Shown piece by piece: positions 32,770 through 43,618 of a stretch of DNA of 64,000 nucleotides. The position numbers were made by a program, and so were the translations under genes. Within the stretch, counting starts at the first letter, position 1. Every line of letters begins with the position of its first letter. The DNA comes from Actinostola sp. cb2023. Taxonomy: Eukaryota; Cnidaria; Anthozoa; Actiniaria; Actinostolidae. The DNA lies in assembly GCA_033675265.1 (NCBI GenBank), contig JAUJYZ010000293.1, forward strand, positions 124,001 through 188,000. The letters run 5' to 3'. The notes under the pieces were generated by a model. It did no database searches, was not told the DNA's origin, and saw only the letters and a program-made list of their open reading frames with translations.

Positions 32770-34614
32770 GATATGTTCACTAAACATAAGTCAAAACATC
32801 TACGATATACTTATATTTGTTTTCTGTTTTGACTTCTTTAACGTATTTGTTTTGTATTTTGATTTTTATCGATTAAAATGCTTCAAAATCAACGCATTGT
32901 GTTTTATAAATGCTGAATAGTCTCAATATTTAGTACTGCACAACACATTTTTGCTGTCACTATATCAGTACTTGTACCGCAAAATGACAAACAAACGTAT
33001 TTATTACAACAATAAGTTTACTAGCTTTTTACACACTGTTTTGCCGTTCTTTCTGTGCAATTTATTCACTATATTGATCAGTAATAGCATGGATAATTAA
33101 ATAATTGTACACAACCGACAAGTTGTGAATGATTGAATAACAAACATCAGAGTGGAAACGATAAGCTTACTTACGTTCTTACGAAACATACAGTTAAAAT
33201 TATTCTGTGTTTCTCAGATGATAGTATTTGCTAAATGTGTTGTGCTATTTCAATGACAATAATGAACAACTGTTAAGTATATTTTAGTTCACTGCAGCTT
33301 CAACTGCTTCATGAGTCCATCGCCATTCATGTCTCCTTCGATGTCAGTGAATTTGAGTTCGTCTATATTTTTGCTTCAGATGGTTTATGCATATGGTCGG
33401 TTGGCGCTCCCTTGTGTCAGAAGAACTATAAGTAAAGTACAAGATTAGTCGAACACTTTCTAGATGAGACTGTCAAAATGTTTAAACAGATAAAGTACTA
33501 TCAGTCATTTGAGAGCTATAGGTTCCTTGTTGAAGTGTATTTCGATCACTGACAACTACACAAGTCAAATATAGCTGTCATAATTTATGAAAAAAACGGA
33601 TTTGTTGAGGAATACTTAAGCAGCCATTCTGCCCTAGTATAGGCAAGTCCTTTTATTAGAGAACATTTAGAGCAAATACTACGGGAAAACCTTGACAAAA
33701 ATACTTTTAGTTCAGCTTACTTTTCAACAAAACTTTCTCACGTGTCGAGCACAACATATCCAAAAGTTTTTCCACCATTCAAAATGAAAAAGGACTACTT
33801 TAAAACAGTCAAATCTCTTCTAAATTTACTTGAGGTTGACATTAATTGTAAACTGCTAAACTTACCATGAATAGGGAATAGAATCCCAACGCTTACACCG
33901 AAAAAATCAGTCTTTCTTGAAATGAACTTCTCTTCCATGCCCCGCCATTAGCGACAAAATAACGACTTCACCCTGGGTACCCCCCACGGAATAGGCAAAC
34001 GTGTAGATTGTCTACGTCTACGTAATTATGAAAAGCGCTGTAAAGACAGGGGTGTAGGTAGGATATTTCAATGGGGGTCCTACGCCAGTGTCGTATCAGG
34101 CCCGTAGCTGGCATTTTGAAGAGAGGGTTCGTTTCCGTTACCGAAAATAAGCCTATACATATGCCGGGCGTGCACCGACAAATTTGAAATCTAGGTCCTC
34201 TTAACGATAGTTCTTTCAATTTCAACGTACCGTTCAAGCTAAGGTAAAACGTTCACCAACAAAAGAACTTCATAGCTGCATGAAGCCAAAATATAAAATA
34301 AACTAGTCGTTGCATTTGCAAGTGCTGCTGAGCCGAACATGTTTGTCTGTCGTTGTACAGTACCGGTCAGAATATAGCGAACCAAAAAACGCGTTAATTT
34401 TGCGAGTGCGTTGCGTTTGAAAAAAACACGTATTCGCGTTTGCGTTTACGTATTTGGCAAGCGCGTTTGACTGAAAATATCAGTAAGACCGACACAATAC
34501 AGGTTATTAAAAACTAATCGGCCAACTAATCACCAAACATTGCCTTGAAGCTTATTGATGCGAAGTACATGTAAACTTTCGAATTAAAGTGTATTGAGAG
34601 TTCAAATGTGTGAC
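32770..34614. other. No gene recognised
   Basis: Mostly AT-rich. A minus-strand frame at 33968-34237 has no motif. Around 34549-34616 a 68-bp block recurs at 34718-34784 (shared ATTGATGCGAAGTA and GAGTTCAAATGTGTGACG). Confidence 0.4.
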
Positions 34615-34649
34615 GTCGATCAAGCAGTTTATTTGTATTCATATCTCGG
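34615..34649 (+). repeat. 35-bp exact direct repeat, left copy
   Basis: GTCGATCAAGCAGTTTATTT and the next 15 bases recur exactly at 40463-40497 in the same orientation, 5.85 kb away, while neighbouring bases differ. Confidence 0.85.
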
Positions 34650-34884
34650 GTTCTACGTAACAAGGAACTATCAAACTTAGCTTAAATTAGAGCTTATAAG
34701 TTGAGAAACAGAATTGAGGCGTTTTATTGATGCGAAGTAAACTTTTGAAGTGTATTCAGAGTTCAAATGTGTGACGCCAAACAGCATACTATTCGCGGCA
34801 GTCCCTTTCATGTTCGTAGTAAGGAATGGAGATAATTCCGACCGCGACAAGGGCCGGTGAAACACCAAGTTCCATTCCCAAGAC

Positions 34885-35010
34885 AACTAGTACGCCAATA
34901 CTCAAACTACGAGACCACACCTCTATACGGAGCCGCCAATACTCAAACCATGCCGGAGACCACACCTCTAAGGGGCCGCCAAAACTCAAACAAAAGGAGC
35001 GCCAAAACTC
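34885..35010 (+). repeat. Short tandem repeat (CGCCAATACTCAAAC units)
   Basis: About three imperfect units with CCGCCAATACTCAAAC and GAGACCACACCTCTA, then degraded CGCCAAAACTCAA units. Overlapping frames on both strands come from the repeat. Confidence 0.6.
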
Positions 35011-35043
35011 AACAAACACTTACTATAGCGTACACCTATAACT

Positions 35044-35585
35044 AATGAATTTTGCCCTTCCTATATACAGGAACTTTTCAAGAAAAACACTTGCAATCAG
35101 TATAATCTTAGAAACTCTGACTTCACTATACCTAGATTTAACACAGTTACATACGGTAAACATAGTCTTAGATATTTTGGACCTGTTCTATGGTCAAAAC
35201 TTAGTGATACCATAAGAAAGTCTAGCACTATTAATATTTTCAAATCACATATAAGGAAATTAGAACTTAAGGATTTAATACAAGAAACATGTCACGCTTG
35301 TTTTTTATGTAATAATTAGTTAATTAATGCATTTTATATATACATATTATAATTTTGTTTAGTAATATATATATATTTTTTAATTATTTTAATATAACTT
35401 TTAGATCTTAGATTTTTGATATTATTTGTATTGACATACAATAATATATATTAGGTGATATATTTTTAATTATTATTTTTAGTTCAATTTTTCTAGATAG
35501 GTGTCCCCAATTAGCATACTTTTAAATGTAAGCTAACTAATTAAGACACATTAATAAAGTTTATTATTATTATTATTATTATAAC
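35044..35585 (+). mobile_element. 5'-truncated CR1/L2-type LINE with microsatellite tail
   Basis: The frame up to the stop at 35319 codes for the C-terminus of a non-LTR reverse-transcriptase protein, with NLRNSDFTIPRFNTVTYGKH, then RYFGPVLWSKL and a Cys-X-X-Cys end. An AT-rich 3' region follows with TAGGTGTCCCCAATTAGCAT and AATAAAGTTT, then a TTA-type microsatellite. The protein is cut off at its left end, as usual for reverse-transcribed copies. A fragment of the same tail is at 56452-56515 (inverted) and a relative is at 45600-45706. Confidence 0.78.
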
Positions 35586-36077
35586 TCACGGAACTCCGGT
35601 CGGACAAGTTCGTACTTAATAAGTCCAAACCTCGTCGGGTGCCGACGTAGAACGATTTAGCTTTAATATGAAATAAATCATCACTCAAGCTCAAGAATGG
35701 TGAGATTAGGGCGGAAAGGCAGGTGTGTACAACATGCCAACCTATACCAAGATGTTCAACATTTTCGCAAACTCCTTGACTGCAAGGATGGCTAAAAAGT
35801 AAGCTTTAGGCTGCTTCTTGGGAGAGTGCAACTTATCCGAGAGAGTGACAGAGTACGGGGGATGCAGCCATGCGTTCAAATATAGCCAGGGCTTCGTATA
35901 TCGAAATTCTCTTCTCTACGAAAACCATATTGGTTTGTGGAGTATACAAGGGGCGGATCACAATAGGGGCATGAACACGTAATACATCATATGCTAAGGA
36001 AAATGATGGAATATAATGCAATCACGACAATAATACTATTGTAAAAGGGACAAAGCAAAGAAAGTGGTCTGTGCTAT

Positions 36078-36317
36078 TAGCCATTTCGGAGTTGATGTTT
36101 GCAGGGCATTGTGGGGCTGTTTTGAGGGACGCTTTATTTTCAATACGGCGACAAGTTTGAATAGTGATGTACCAAAGTTTTAAGTAAGTGAGTTTGGCAC
36201 ACAATAATTATGTTTCCCAGTCGTTTCCTCGTGTTTTACAGTAAATAGACAGCAATGGCGTCCCTCAAAACAGCCCCACAATTCCTTTTGAACATCAACT
36301 CCGAAATGGCTAATCAA
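36078..36317. mobile_element. Palindromic MITE (TAGCCATTTCGGAGTTGATG ends)
   Basis: Arms of about 60 bp pair with small gaps (GTGGGGCTGTTTTGAGGGAC and its mirror). No target duplication found. Confidence 0.55.
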
Positions 36318-36326
36318 GGACAAACA

Positions 36327-38030
36327 TTATACTTTAAATACACAGTCGTAAAGAAAACAACGAGCTTCCGAATAATTTAGAAACGTGAATGATACAACTA
36401 ACGTAACAGAGTGACGCTCAAAACTTCGAAGAATAACATAATTATAGAACGCTGTATCACGCCCAGCTACCATCCCTTGGGTAGTAATGATAAATAAGGG
36501 AGCCAAAAAGAAAACGATAAAGAGCCTTATGTAAGGATTAGCCTCATAATTGTTATGATGAAGCAAAAGGACCCACCCAAGGGATGGCAGCCTGCTGAGC
36601 GTCAGTAATCCGACTAGGGCATTAGACACCCTTTAGGCTACCATAGGCAATGGAAATATATTGAAATCAAAACAAAACTGACCAACGGTCGATGAGAGAT
36701 ACTAAATTGGGTTAAAGCAAACGGAACTAATAAAACATATACAAAGGGCAGATACAATTGGCAAAAATAAAGCAAAACGGAACTAATAAAACATATACAA
36801 AGGGCAGATACAAATAGGATGAACAATGAGTTCGCAAAAAATAAAATAAATAAAAAAATAAATAATAGAAAAATAATAGAAAAAATAAAAATAAATAAAT
36901 AAATAAAAATAATAATATCAATAAATAAATAAAGGACTGATTGATAGAAGGAGAAGAATGCAATAAAGCCGCAATAAACGATACTATTGTAAAAGGGACA
37001 ATGAATGATCGAGGGCGGTGCCATGAAACAAACATATTACCATAGTACACTGCCGTAAAGAAACAAACGAGTTTCTGAAGAATCTAGAACTAGAAATGGT
37101 ATGACAACCAACGTTACAGGGGGAACTAGAAGCTTCGACGAATAACAGAGCTACTCAGCCTGCAAATATATAAAACGAATTGACGGGGAGTGAGAAAGGA
37201 GGCAATAAATAGTTTCCACAAATCTCGTCTTCTTATGCAGAACAATGGCTGCTGAGCCCAGTCATGCAGGACCGGAAAATGAACTCAAAACTGAAAGTAT
37301 GCATGGACAAGTTAAATCATTAAAACAGAAATTTGAGCAAATATAACGTCTTCTCCTACCACTGTCTAGTACTGGCTGCTCATCCCTCGGGGAAAATTAA
37401 CTGCATAACATACAAAATCAATAATGAAAACGTGTATGGGAAAATAGATCGTCTTCTCAGCCTACTGGCTCCTCAGCCCTCGGAGAAGCTGATTAACTCA
37501 GAAGAGTTTGCATGGACAATTCAATTAATAAAACAGGAAACAATGTAAATATCAATGACAACAGGTGCAATAACGAAAGGTTTCTGGATAACGGGGCTTG
37601 TAGGGACAGGCCTCAGTCAATGGACGCAATATGCAAGTAATGGCAAAAGAATGAAGCGATTTAAATACATTATAGTTATGAACTCTTGTCAAAATAAACA
37701 CAAAATCAACAAGTGCAGCAAGCTAAACTTGACTTTCCAAAAATACTAATCAGCAATAACATGCTAAACTGGGGTATACGTTGACTGAAGATGAATAAAC
37801 GGACAAGATAACAAATAATCAGGGAAACAAATTAAATAAAGGACCTGGACTTAAATTCACGGTTCAAGGACGTACAAACAATGGGAGCTCACAAAAAGCA
37901 CAGCAAATGATATACGGCCAACAAAGATCATTCCCGGCCAACAAATAGGAGGGAGTGGCATTCATTAAAACCGGGCTACCAAGGGAATAACTGACACATC
38001 GCACACAATTCGATGTCATATCCGGGATAT
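36327..38030. other. Unassigned region with internal direct repeats
   Basis: A 58-bp tandem duplication is at 36718-36834 (GGAACTAATAAAACATATAC). A motif ATACTATTGTAAAAGGGACA occurs at 36031 and 36977, and GTAAAGAAA...AACGAG blocks at 36348 and 37053, so the region looks duplicated within itself. Hydrophobic minus-strand frames at 36638-37050 come from poly-AT stretches. No gene supported. Confidence 0.4.
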
Positions 38031-38037
38031 TATCTAA

Positions 38038-38547
38038 TTAGCATCTAGTTTTCAGTCTACCGTGTCGAATTTTGACCTCCCGGTCAGGCAAATTTACAGT
38101 AAATTCGGTAAAGTCCTCAGGTTTGTAGAGACATGCTGTAAATACGAAACACTTAGGAAACATTTGTACATCTGGATATAAAAGTTCAATGAATAAGGTT
38201 TCTTGACTTACATTTATTTTCACACAAGTAGTGTTTATCAACCAGCTTTTCTCATGTGAACTCGTGCTAAAATGGCCTCCCGATGTACGGTAAATGTCAG
38301 CGTACGAAGTAAATCGTCTTCTTGTTGCTCGCCAGTGTCCATGAGAAAAAATTGTACATCGGGAATTTCTTGTATTTATATTGGTCTTTCTAATCCACAA
38401 CTTGTTCTTGTGTTTATACAATTCCAAGAACCACCTTTTTGGAGTTGTTGACATTTGTCCGTAGTGCCGTGACTCGAGGCAAATGCCGATAATTCGCCAA
38501 GCTTTTCCTCGACAAAACAGTAATTCTGGTAGCCATTTTGAAAACAT
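38038..38547 (-). CDS. Long open frame of unknown function
   Basis: A 169-codon minus-strand frame from ATG 38547 to a stop at 38038, the longest non-repetitive frame in this part of the window. It is basic, with several Cys, Trp and Tyr residues, and shows no recognised domain. A second ATG in another frame (38536) has a better context (AAAATGGCT) and gives 40 residues rich in Arg and Ser that resemble a mitochondrial presequence. At most one of the two is real. No promoter or splice evidence decides. Confidence 0.25.
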   Translation of the reverse strand: MFSKWLPELLFCRGKAWRIIGICLESRHYGQMSTTPKRWFLELYKHKNKLWIRKTNINTRNSRCTIFSHGHWRATRRRFTSYADIYRTSGGHFSTSSHEKSWLINTTCVKINVSQETLFIELLYPDVQMFPKCFVFTACLYKPEDFTEFTVNLPDREVKIRHGRLKTRC

Positions 38548-39229
38548 TAGTACCCAAGCATCTGTTCCACAGGGAAACTAAGTTTTCTGGTCCCAGACTC
38601 CCTTAGATGATCGATTAAGTTTGACTGAAAAAGGCTGAGAATTCAAGAGAATTGGCCGATTGGGGCCTGGGCCCGAATTTAAAATTTCTCGCGGGATTTT
38701 GCGAAAACTGCTTCGGAAAAATATATAAACACGGTTTTTGGGGAAAATAAATACAGGATTATTTTACAAAATGTTTATAAATTATTGGAGTGTTTTATAT
38801 TTGCCATTTAACCAAAACCACGATCATGACACAATTTCTTGGGCAATTGTGTGCGATGACTAAAAACAATGGTAGGAAATAAAATGAGTATTGGGGCGTA
38901 AAGAGCACGGCTAATATATGCAAAACACTAGCAAACTATGAATATGCGCGGCATAACAAAAACACACGAAATATATGAGCCTAATGAAAGAAAAGTTGGC
39001 AATAAGGAAAACTGATAAATACTGCGACTATGAAAAGAAACTAATAAAAAAGTTTAGGAAGTTTAAAGCTTTATCTGACGTACAATATCGACATACATGT
39101 ACATCAGTTGAAAACCTCAATTACTACCAATATACACTGTATACTGGGGGCATAGTTGTCTTAGAAGACCTCAATTACAACCCGCAATGTCTTCGCAGAC
39201 CTCAAAGCAATCACAACCGAAACAGGGAC

Positions 39230-39955
39230 GTATCGTTTGTCTACACAGACCTCAATTAATACACCGATACAGGGTCATAACATTGTCTTCTCAGACCTCA
39301 ACTGTATACTGGGGCATAGGTGTCTACACAGACCTCAATTAGTCTTCTCAGACCTCAACTATCGATATACTGGGGCATGGGTGTCTACACAGACCTCAAT
39401 TTGTCTTCTCAGACCTCAACTATCGATATATACTGGGGCATAGGTGTCTACACAGACCTCAATTAGTCTTCTCAGACCTCAACTATCGATATATATACTG
39501 GGGCATAGGTGTCTACACAGACCTCAATTAGACTTCTCAGACCTCAACTATCGATATACTGGGGCATAGGTGTCTACACAGACCTCAATTAGTCTTCTCA
39601 GACCTCAACTACCGATATACTGGGGCATAGGTGTCTACACAGACCTCAATTAGTCTTCTCAGACCTCAACTATCGATATACTGGGGCATAGGTGTCTACA
39701 CAGACCTCAATTAGTCTTCTCAGACCTCAACTACCGATATACTGGGGCATAGGTGTCTACACAGACCTCAATTAGTCTTCTCAGACCTCAACTATCGATA
39801 TACTGGGGCATAGGTGTCTACACAGACCTCCATTAGTCTTCTCAGACCTCAACTATCGATATACTGGGGCATAGGTGTCTACACAGACCTCAATTAGTCT
39901 TCTCAGACCTCAACTATCGATATACTGGGGCATAGGTGTCTACACAGACCTAAAT
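39230..39955 (+). repeat. 62-bp tandem array, about 12 copies
   Basis: The unit contains GTCTACACAGACCTCAATTA, GTCTTCTCAGACCTCAACTA and CGATATACTGGGGCATAG. The period is 62 bp with a few length variants at the left. Degenerate units reach back to about 39120 and on to 40010. CAGACCTCAA occurs twice per unit, so the unit itself is an old two-part duplication. Confidence 0.92.
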
Positions 39956-40029
39956 TATTACACCGATACAGGAGCATAGTTGTCTTACAGACCTCAATTA
40001 CAACCGAAACAGGCCGGGGCATATAGTTT

Positions 40030-41460
40030 TAGTCGATACATAATAAAATTAGGGAAGAAACCGAGGGAGCAACGTTCTATGAGCAAATAAAAATTCACTG
40101 GGAGTTAAAACGGCAACAAAACCGGGTGAGCGAGAGGACGAGAAGGTTGACGACAATATAGAACGAAAAGGACGAGGGAAGGGATTCTAAGACCTCTAAG
40201 AGAAACATGAGCGGGATGGGAAAGGGTTCACATAGGAAGTTACCTATAACTGGGGAGCAGGGACTTCAAGAATTACCAAAGCTTGAGCCTACAACACGTT
40301 GATAGGAGCTTGTTCTTGCTCAGCCATGACGATGCGCACTGAACGCTAGTTACTTGAATTGGGCAGAGTTGATTAGTGGGCGTTCCTTATATACTCGCTC
40401 TGCAAGGGACTGGTGCGAATAGACCTTCGATGGGCGTTCATGCGTTCATGTCTGTCACGCCGGTCGATCAAGCAGTTTATTTGTATTCATATCTCGGTAA
40501 TACTTGACATGACATCTTATAAGATAAACAATACTCACCAGTCAGGACAACGAAGAACAGCAGTGTGCAAAAATATCGTGCTGTGATCACGTGAAACTCA
40601 CGATCACGTGATACTTACCACCAATAGAAATCTTGATACTTACGACGAATTGAAATATCCGTATGGACCAATAGAAATAGTTATACTTACAACGAATAGG
40701 ATTTTCCGTAGGTACTAACAGAGAAACAGACAGATACTCGATCTGTTGTAGCGTTTATGATGCTGCTCGCCTGATGGTTCGCAGCAAAAAGGGGTCACCG
40801 TGCTCGTTTCTGAGTTATCAGGGGGTATACTGGGGAGGTTTTTGTCACTATCTGGGCCAAAAACGTAAATAAATGCAATTTTGACTAAATAATAATATTT
40901 TATATCTAATACATTTCTCGCAAGAGTTACACATTGAAAGCTAGGGAGGCAATAAATGGGTGAACGGAAAGGGGATGTGTAGTTCCTACTTATTTCGAAT
41001 TATGAAAGACTTTTATAATGCAAATTCAAAAAGATAACTGATAAAAACATGGGTTCGCCGTACTAATAAATGCCATATAGCGATATGAGAAACTGGGTTC
41101 TAGTATTTTGAGGACTGTTTAGAACGATCGATTTTGTCTTTCTACACTCTAATGACTCTAGAACTCATTTAACACTGATGTAGATACCACAGACGAGGAA
41201 TTAAATTTCTATTGATTCATTTTCGTGAAGAACCATTCGTTTCGTTTGTGGACAAAACAGCGACAATTGGAAGACTGGTGATACGAATTTTAACGTAATA
41301 TCAGATAGATATAGATAGATAGATTATAGATAATAATTAGATGAAATTATAAAAAAGGTAGAATCTATCTACAGTTATTGGGTAAGGGAACATGAGTAAG
41401 ATAAATAATACTCATGATATGATTTTTTGTAATCTCATAACAAAACAATTTCAAAGTTAA
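40030..41460. other. No gene recognised; right copy of the 35-bp direct repeat
   Basis: The stretch holds the 35-bp repeat at 40463-40497. TATC-type short repeats occur at 41310-41340. No coding motif seen. Confidence 0.4.
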
Positions 41461-41468
41461 AATTAATT

Positions 41469-41632
41469 CCGAGTCCGAGTCCGAGTCCGAGTCCGAGTCC
41501 GAGTCCGAGTCCGAGTCCGAGTCCGAGTCCGAGTCCGAGTCCGAGTCCGAGTCCGAGTCCGAGTCCGAGTCCGAGTCCGAGTCCGAGTCCGAGTCCGAGT
41601 CCGAATCCGAGTCCGAGTCCGAGTCCGAGTCT
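41469..41632 (+). repeat. Hexanucleotide microsatellite (GAGTCC)n
   Basis: About 27 uninterrupted or nearly uninterrupted units of GAGTCC, with one CCGAAT variant. The minus-strand reading is a long Arg-Thr dipeptide frame with no biological claim. Confidence 0.95.
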
Positions 41633-41654
41633 GGGTTCTACTGTATGCCAAACA

Positions 41655-41745
41655 AATCGTTACGGCAGCGAGGAATCGAACCCGCGGGGCCATGTGCTTC
41701 TACCGCGCTGTGTTTCAGTGCGAACCACGGGACCACAGTAATTTG
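41655..41745 (-). repeat. tRNA-like sequence, possible SINE head
   Basis: On the minus strand GGGTTCGATTCC fits the RNA polymerase III B box exactly, and TGGTCCCGTGGTT about 50 bp before it is a weak A box. It cannot fold as a full tRNA. It adjoins the hexamer microsatellite, a position expected for a SINE tail. Confidence 0.4.
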
Positions 41746-41814
41746 CACAACAATAGACAGTCCATTCACAAGATACACTAGGTTATTTTGTCCTCCAAAT
41801 CTACAAGCGTGTAC

Positions 41815-42062
41815 GATAGCCTAGTGGTGCGGGGCAGTTACTTAGTGGGCCTAGGATCCAATGGTTCCCCTCCCTATTTGACTACTATGCTGATTGGTTT
41901 CAACCCGGATAGCGCGGATGGGGCCGAAATCCTCATCCTATGCGTAACATAGGGTGACTCAGCATAATGTCTGGGAGTATGGGCCTTTTTAGATAAATTA
42001 CCGGTATTGATATATTTTGAACCTGGGGGTCTAGGGTTCGAGTCCGAGCCGTGACCTTTTTT
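41815..42062 (+). repeat. Second tRNA-like sequence with distant A and B boxes
   Basis: TAGCCTAGTGGTGCGG near 41818 resembles an A box and GGGTTCGAGTCC near 42033 a B box, followed by a TTTTTT stop. The spacing (about 210 bp) is far longer than in a tRNA, so an insertion or chance is likely. Confidence 0.3.
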
Positions 42063-42363
42063 ATCTTTCAATAATAATATTTATTGCTTATATTGCGCAA
42101 TTTTGTTTTCTTTTTGTTTGTTTGTTTTCTTTTTTTGAATTGTTTACATATTTCTTCGTTTTTTGTAAAAAAAATTGTCAAAAACGCTTTCACCTCTTGT
42201 CCGTTCCAGACTCCTAGGTCCAGTTAAATAATTTAATTACAAATAATCATATATGATTTTTAAATATAATTTATACTTCTCATTCTCATTAATTATTCAT
42301 TAGGTATCCAGCCAACCAGGTGCCCTCAATTTGGTCACATGATGGACCTGGATACCCCGGAAA

Positions 42364-42453
42364 GTACTGGCGAGAGTAACTGGAAATTGTTCCAGTAACT
42401 GGAAAATTTGTTATTCCAGAACTGGAAACATTTCCAGTTACTCTCCCCAGTAC
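42364..42453. repeat. Hairpin with repeated TAACTGGAA units
   Basis: GTACTGGCGAGAGTAACTGG pairs with CCAGTTACTCTCCCCAGTAC; the loop holds more CCAGTAACTGG palindromes. Confidence 0.6.
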
Positions 42454-42602
42454 GTATCATGAGGGACGATTAGAACTAATCGTTTCTCATGACTGTACAT
42501 GAGTTCTTATCCCTCATATAACAATCATCGGGATCTTGGACAGAGTAGAGGCAATACCACTCTGTCCTATTTCGCTTTAATCTGAAAGCAGGCTCTACTT
42601 AA

Positions 42603-43280
42603 GGTGACTCCGTTATCATTCTCGGCGCACTCGTCTATGACAAACTTTGGGTCATAACTTCCTCTGCTTTTATGCAATTGCCATAAAACATTGGCAACTA
42701 TTAGAGCTATCATTCACCTATAATACAATATAATTCGATTGCACTGCAGAACATTTTTGAAAATAATATTAGAACTTAAGTAAACTCAATATTTTGGATA
42801 AAATTGGATATTGCGAAAAATCTGTCCTTTTTTTTTTGATGAAAGTTTTGGAATCACTTTATATTGATATAATTCATAATCTGACCAAGTTTTAGCAAAA
42901 TCGTTGGAGCGAAAGCAATCGTTGAGCTAATTTCCGTGCTTAATTTTTGTTGTTTTCATGCGGCCGTGCTTTAGCTCCAACGATTTTACTAAAACTTGCT
43001 CAGGTTATGAATTATGTCAATCTAAAGTGATTCCAAAACTTTCATCCAAAAAAAAAGGACATATTTTTCGCAATATCCAATTTTATCCAAAACATTGACT
43101 TTACTCAAGTTCTAATATTATTTTTTTAAATGTTCTGCAGTGCAATCGAATTATATTGTATCATAGGTGAATGATAGCTCTAATTGTTGCCAATGTTTTA
43201 TGGCAAGTGATAAAAGCAGAGGAAGTTATGACCCAAAGTTTGTCATAGACGAGTGCACCGAGAATGATAACGGAGTCACC
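42603..43280. mobile_element. TTAA-flanked palindromic MITE, GGTGACTCCGTTATCATTCT termini
   Basis: Two arms of about 310 bp (42603-42910 and 42975-43280) are nearly perfect reverse complements; TTAA lies at 42599-42602 and 43281-43284. The pairing is close enough to suggest recent activity. Short frames in the arms are not genes. Confidence 0.88.
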
Positions 43281-43424
43281 TTAAGCTTCATACTACTCAA
43301 GAGTCCAACACATGTGGGATACGATGTCCTCGACTCTGCGCATGAGTAGAGCATATGACACTTGTGATGTCTCTGCTAATTCTACTAATGTTCGTTGGTG
43401 ATGAAGTAGGTTTCCTCATGACTT

Positions 43425-43618
43425 ATCTGGTTAGATTATCTCATAGAAGACTTCAACATCATTAGGAGTAAACGTGTAGCTACCAGCCAAGAATGAGCAA
43501 GAATGATCATCATGACTTATCTGGTTAGATTATCTCATAGAAGACTTCAACATCATTAGGAGTAAACGTGTAGCTACCAGCCAAGAATGAGCAAGAATGG
43601 TCATCATGACTTATCTGG
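43425..43618 (-). repeat. 94-bp minisatellite copying the C-terminal coding tail of the TLDc gene
   Basis: Two extra units follow the stop codon of the gene (starts near 43441 and 43535). On the minus strand each repeats coding for SFLAGSYTFTPNDVEVFYEI, the stop, and about 25 bp of spacer. The last coding part of the gene itself is the third unit. Confidence 0.9.

Noticed and set aside
36638..37050. Hydrophobic minus-strand frames of 107 and 128 codons that look like membrane proteins
   Set aside because: They are translations of AAATAAATAAAA-type low-complexity DNA, giving Phe/Ile/Leu runs without structure.
39230..39955. CRISPR-like array of regular repeats
   Set aside because: Units are contiguous tandem repeats with no unique spacers, in a eukaryotic context.
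41463..41693. Arg-Thr dipeptide protein of 76 codons
   Set aside because: Reading of the GAGTCC hexamer microsatellite.
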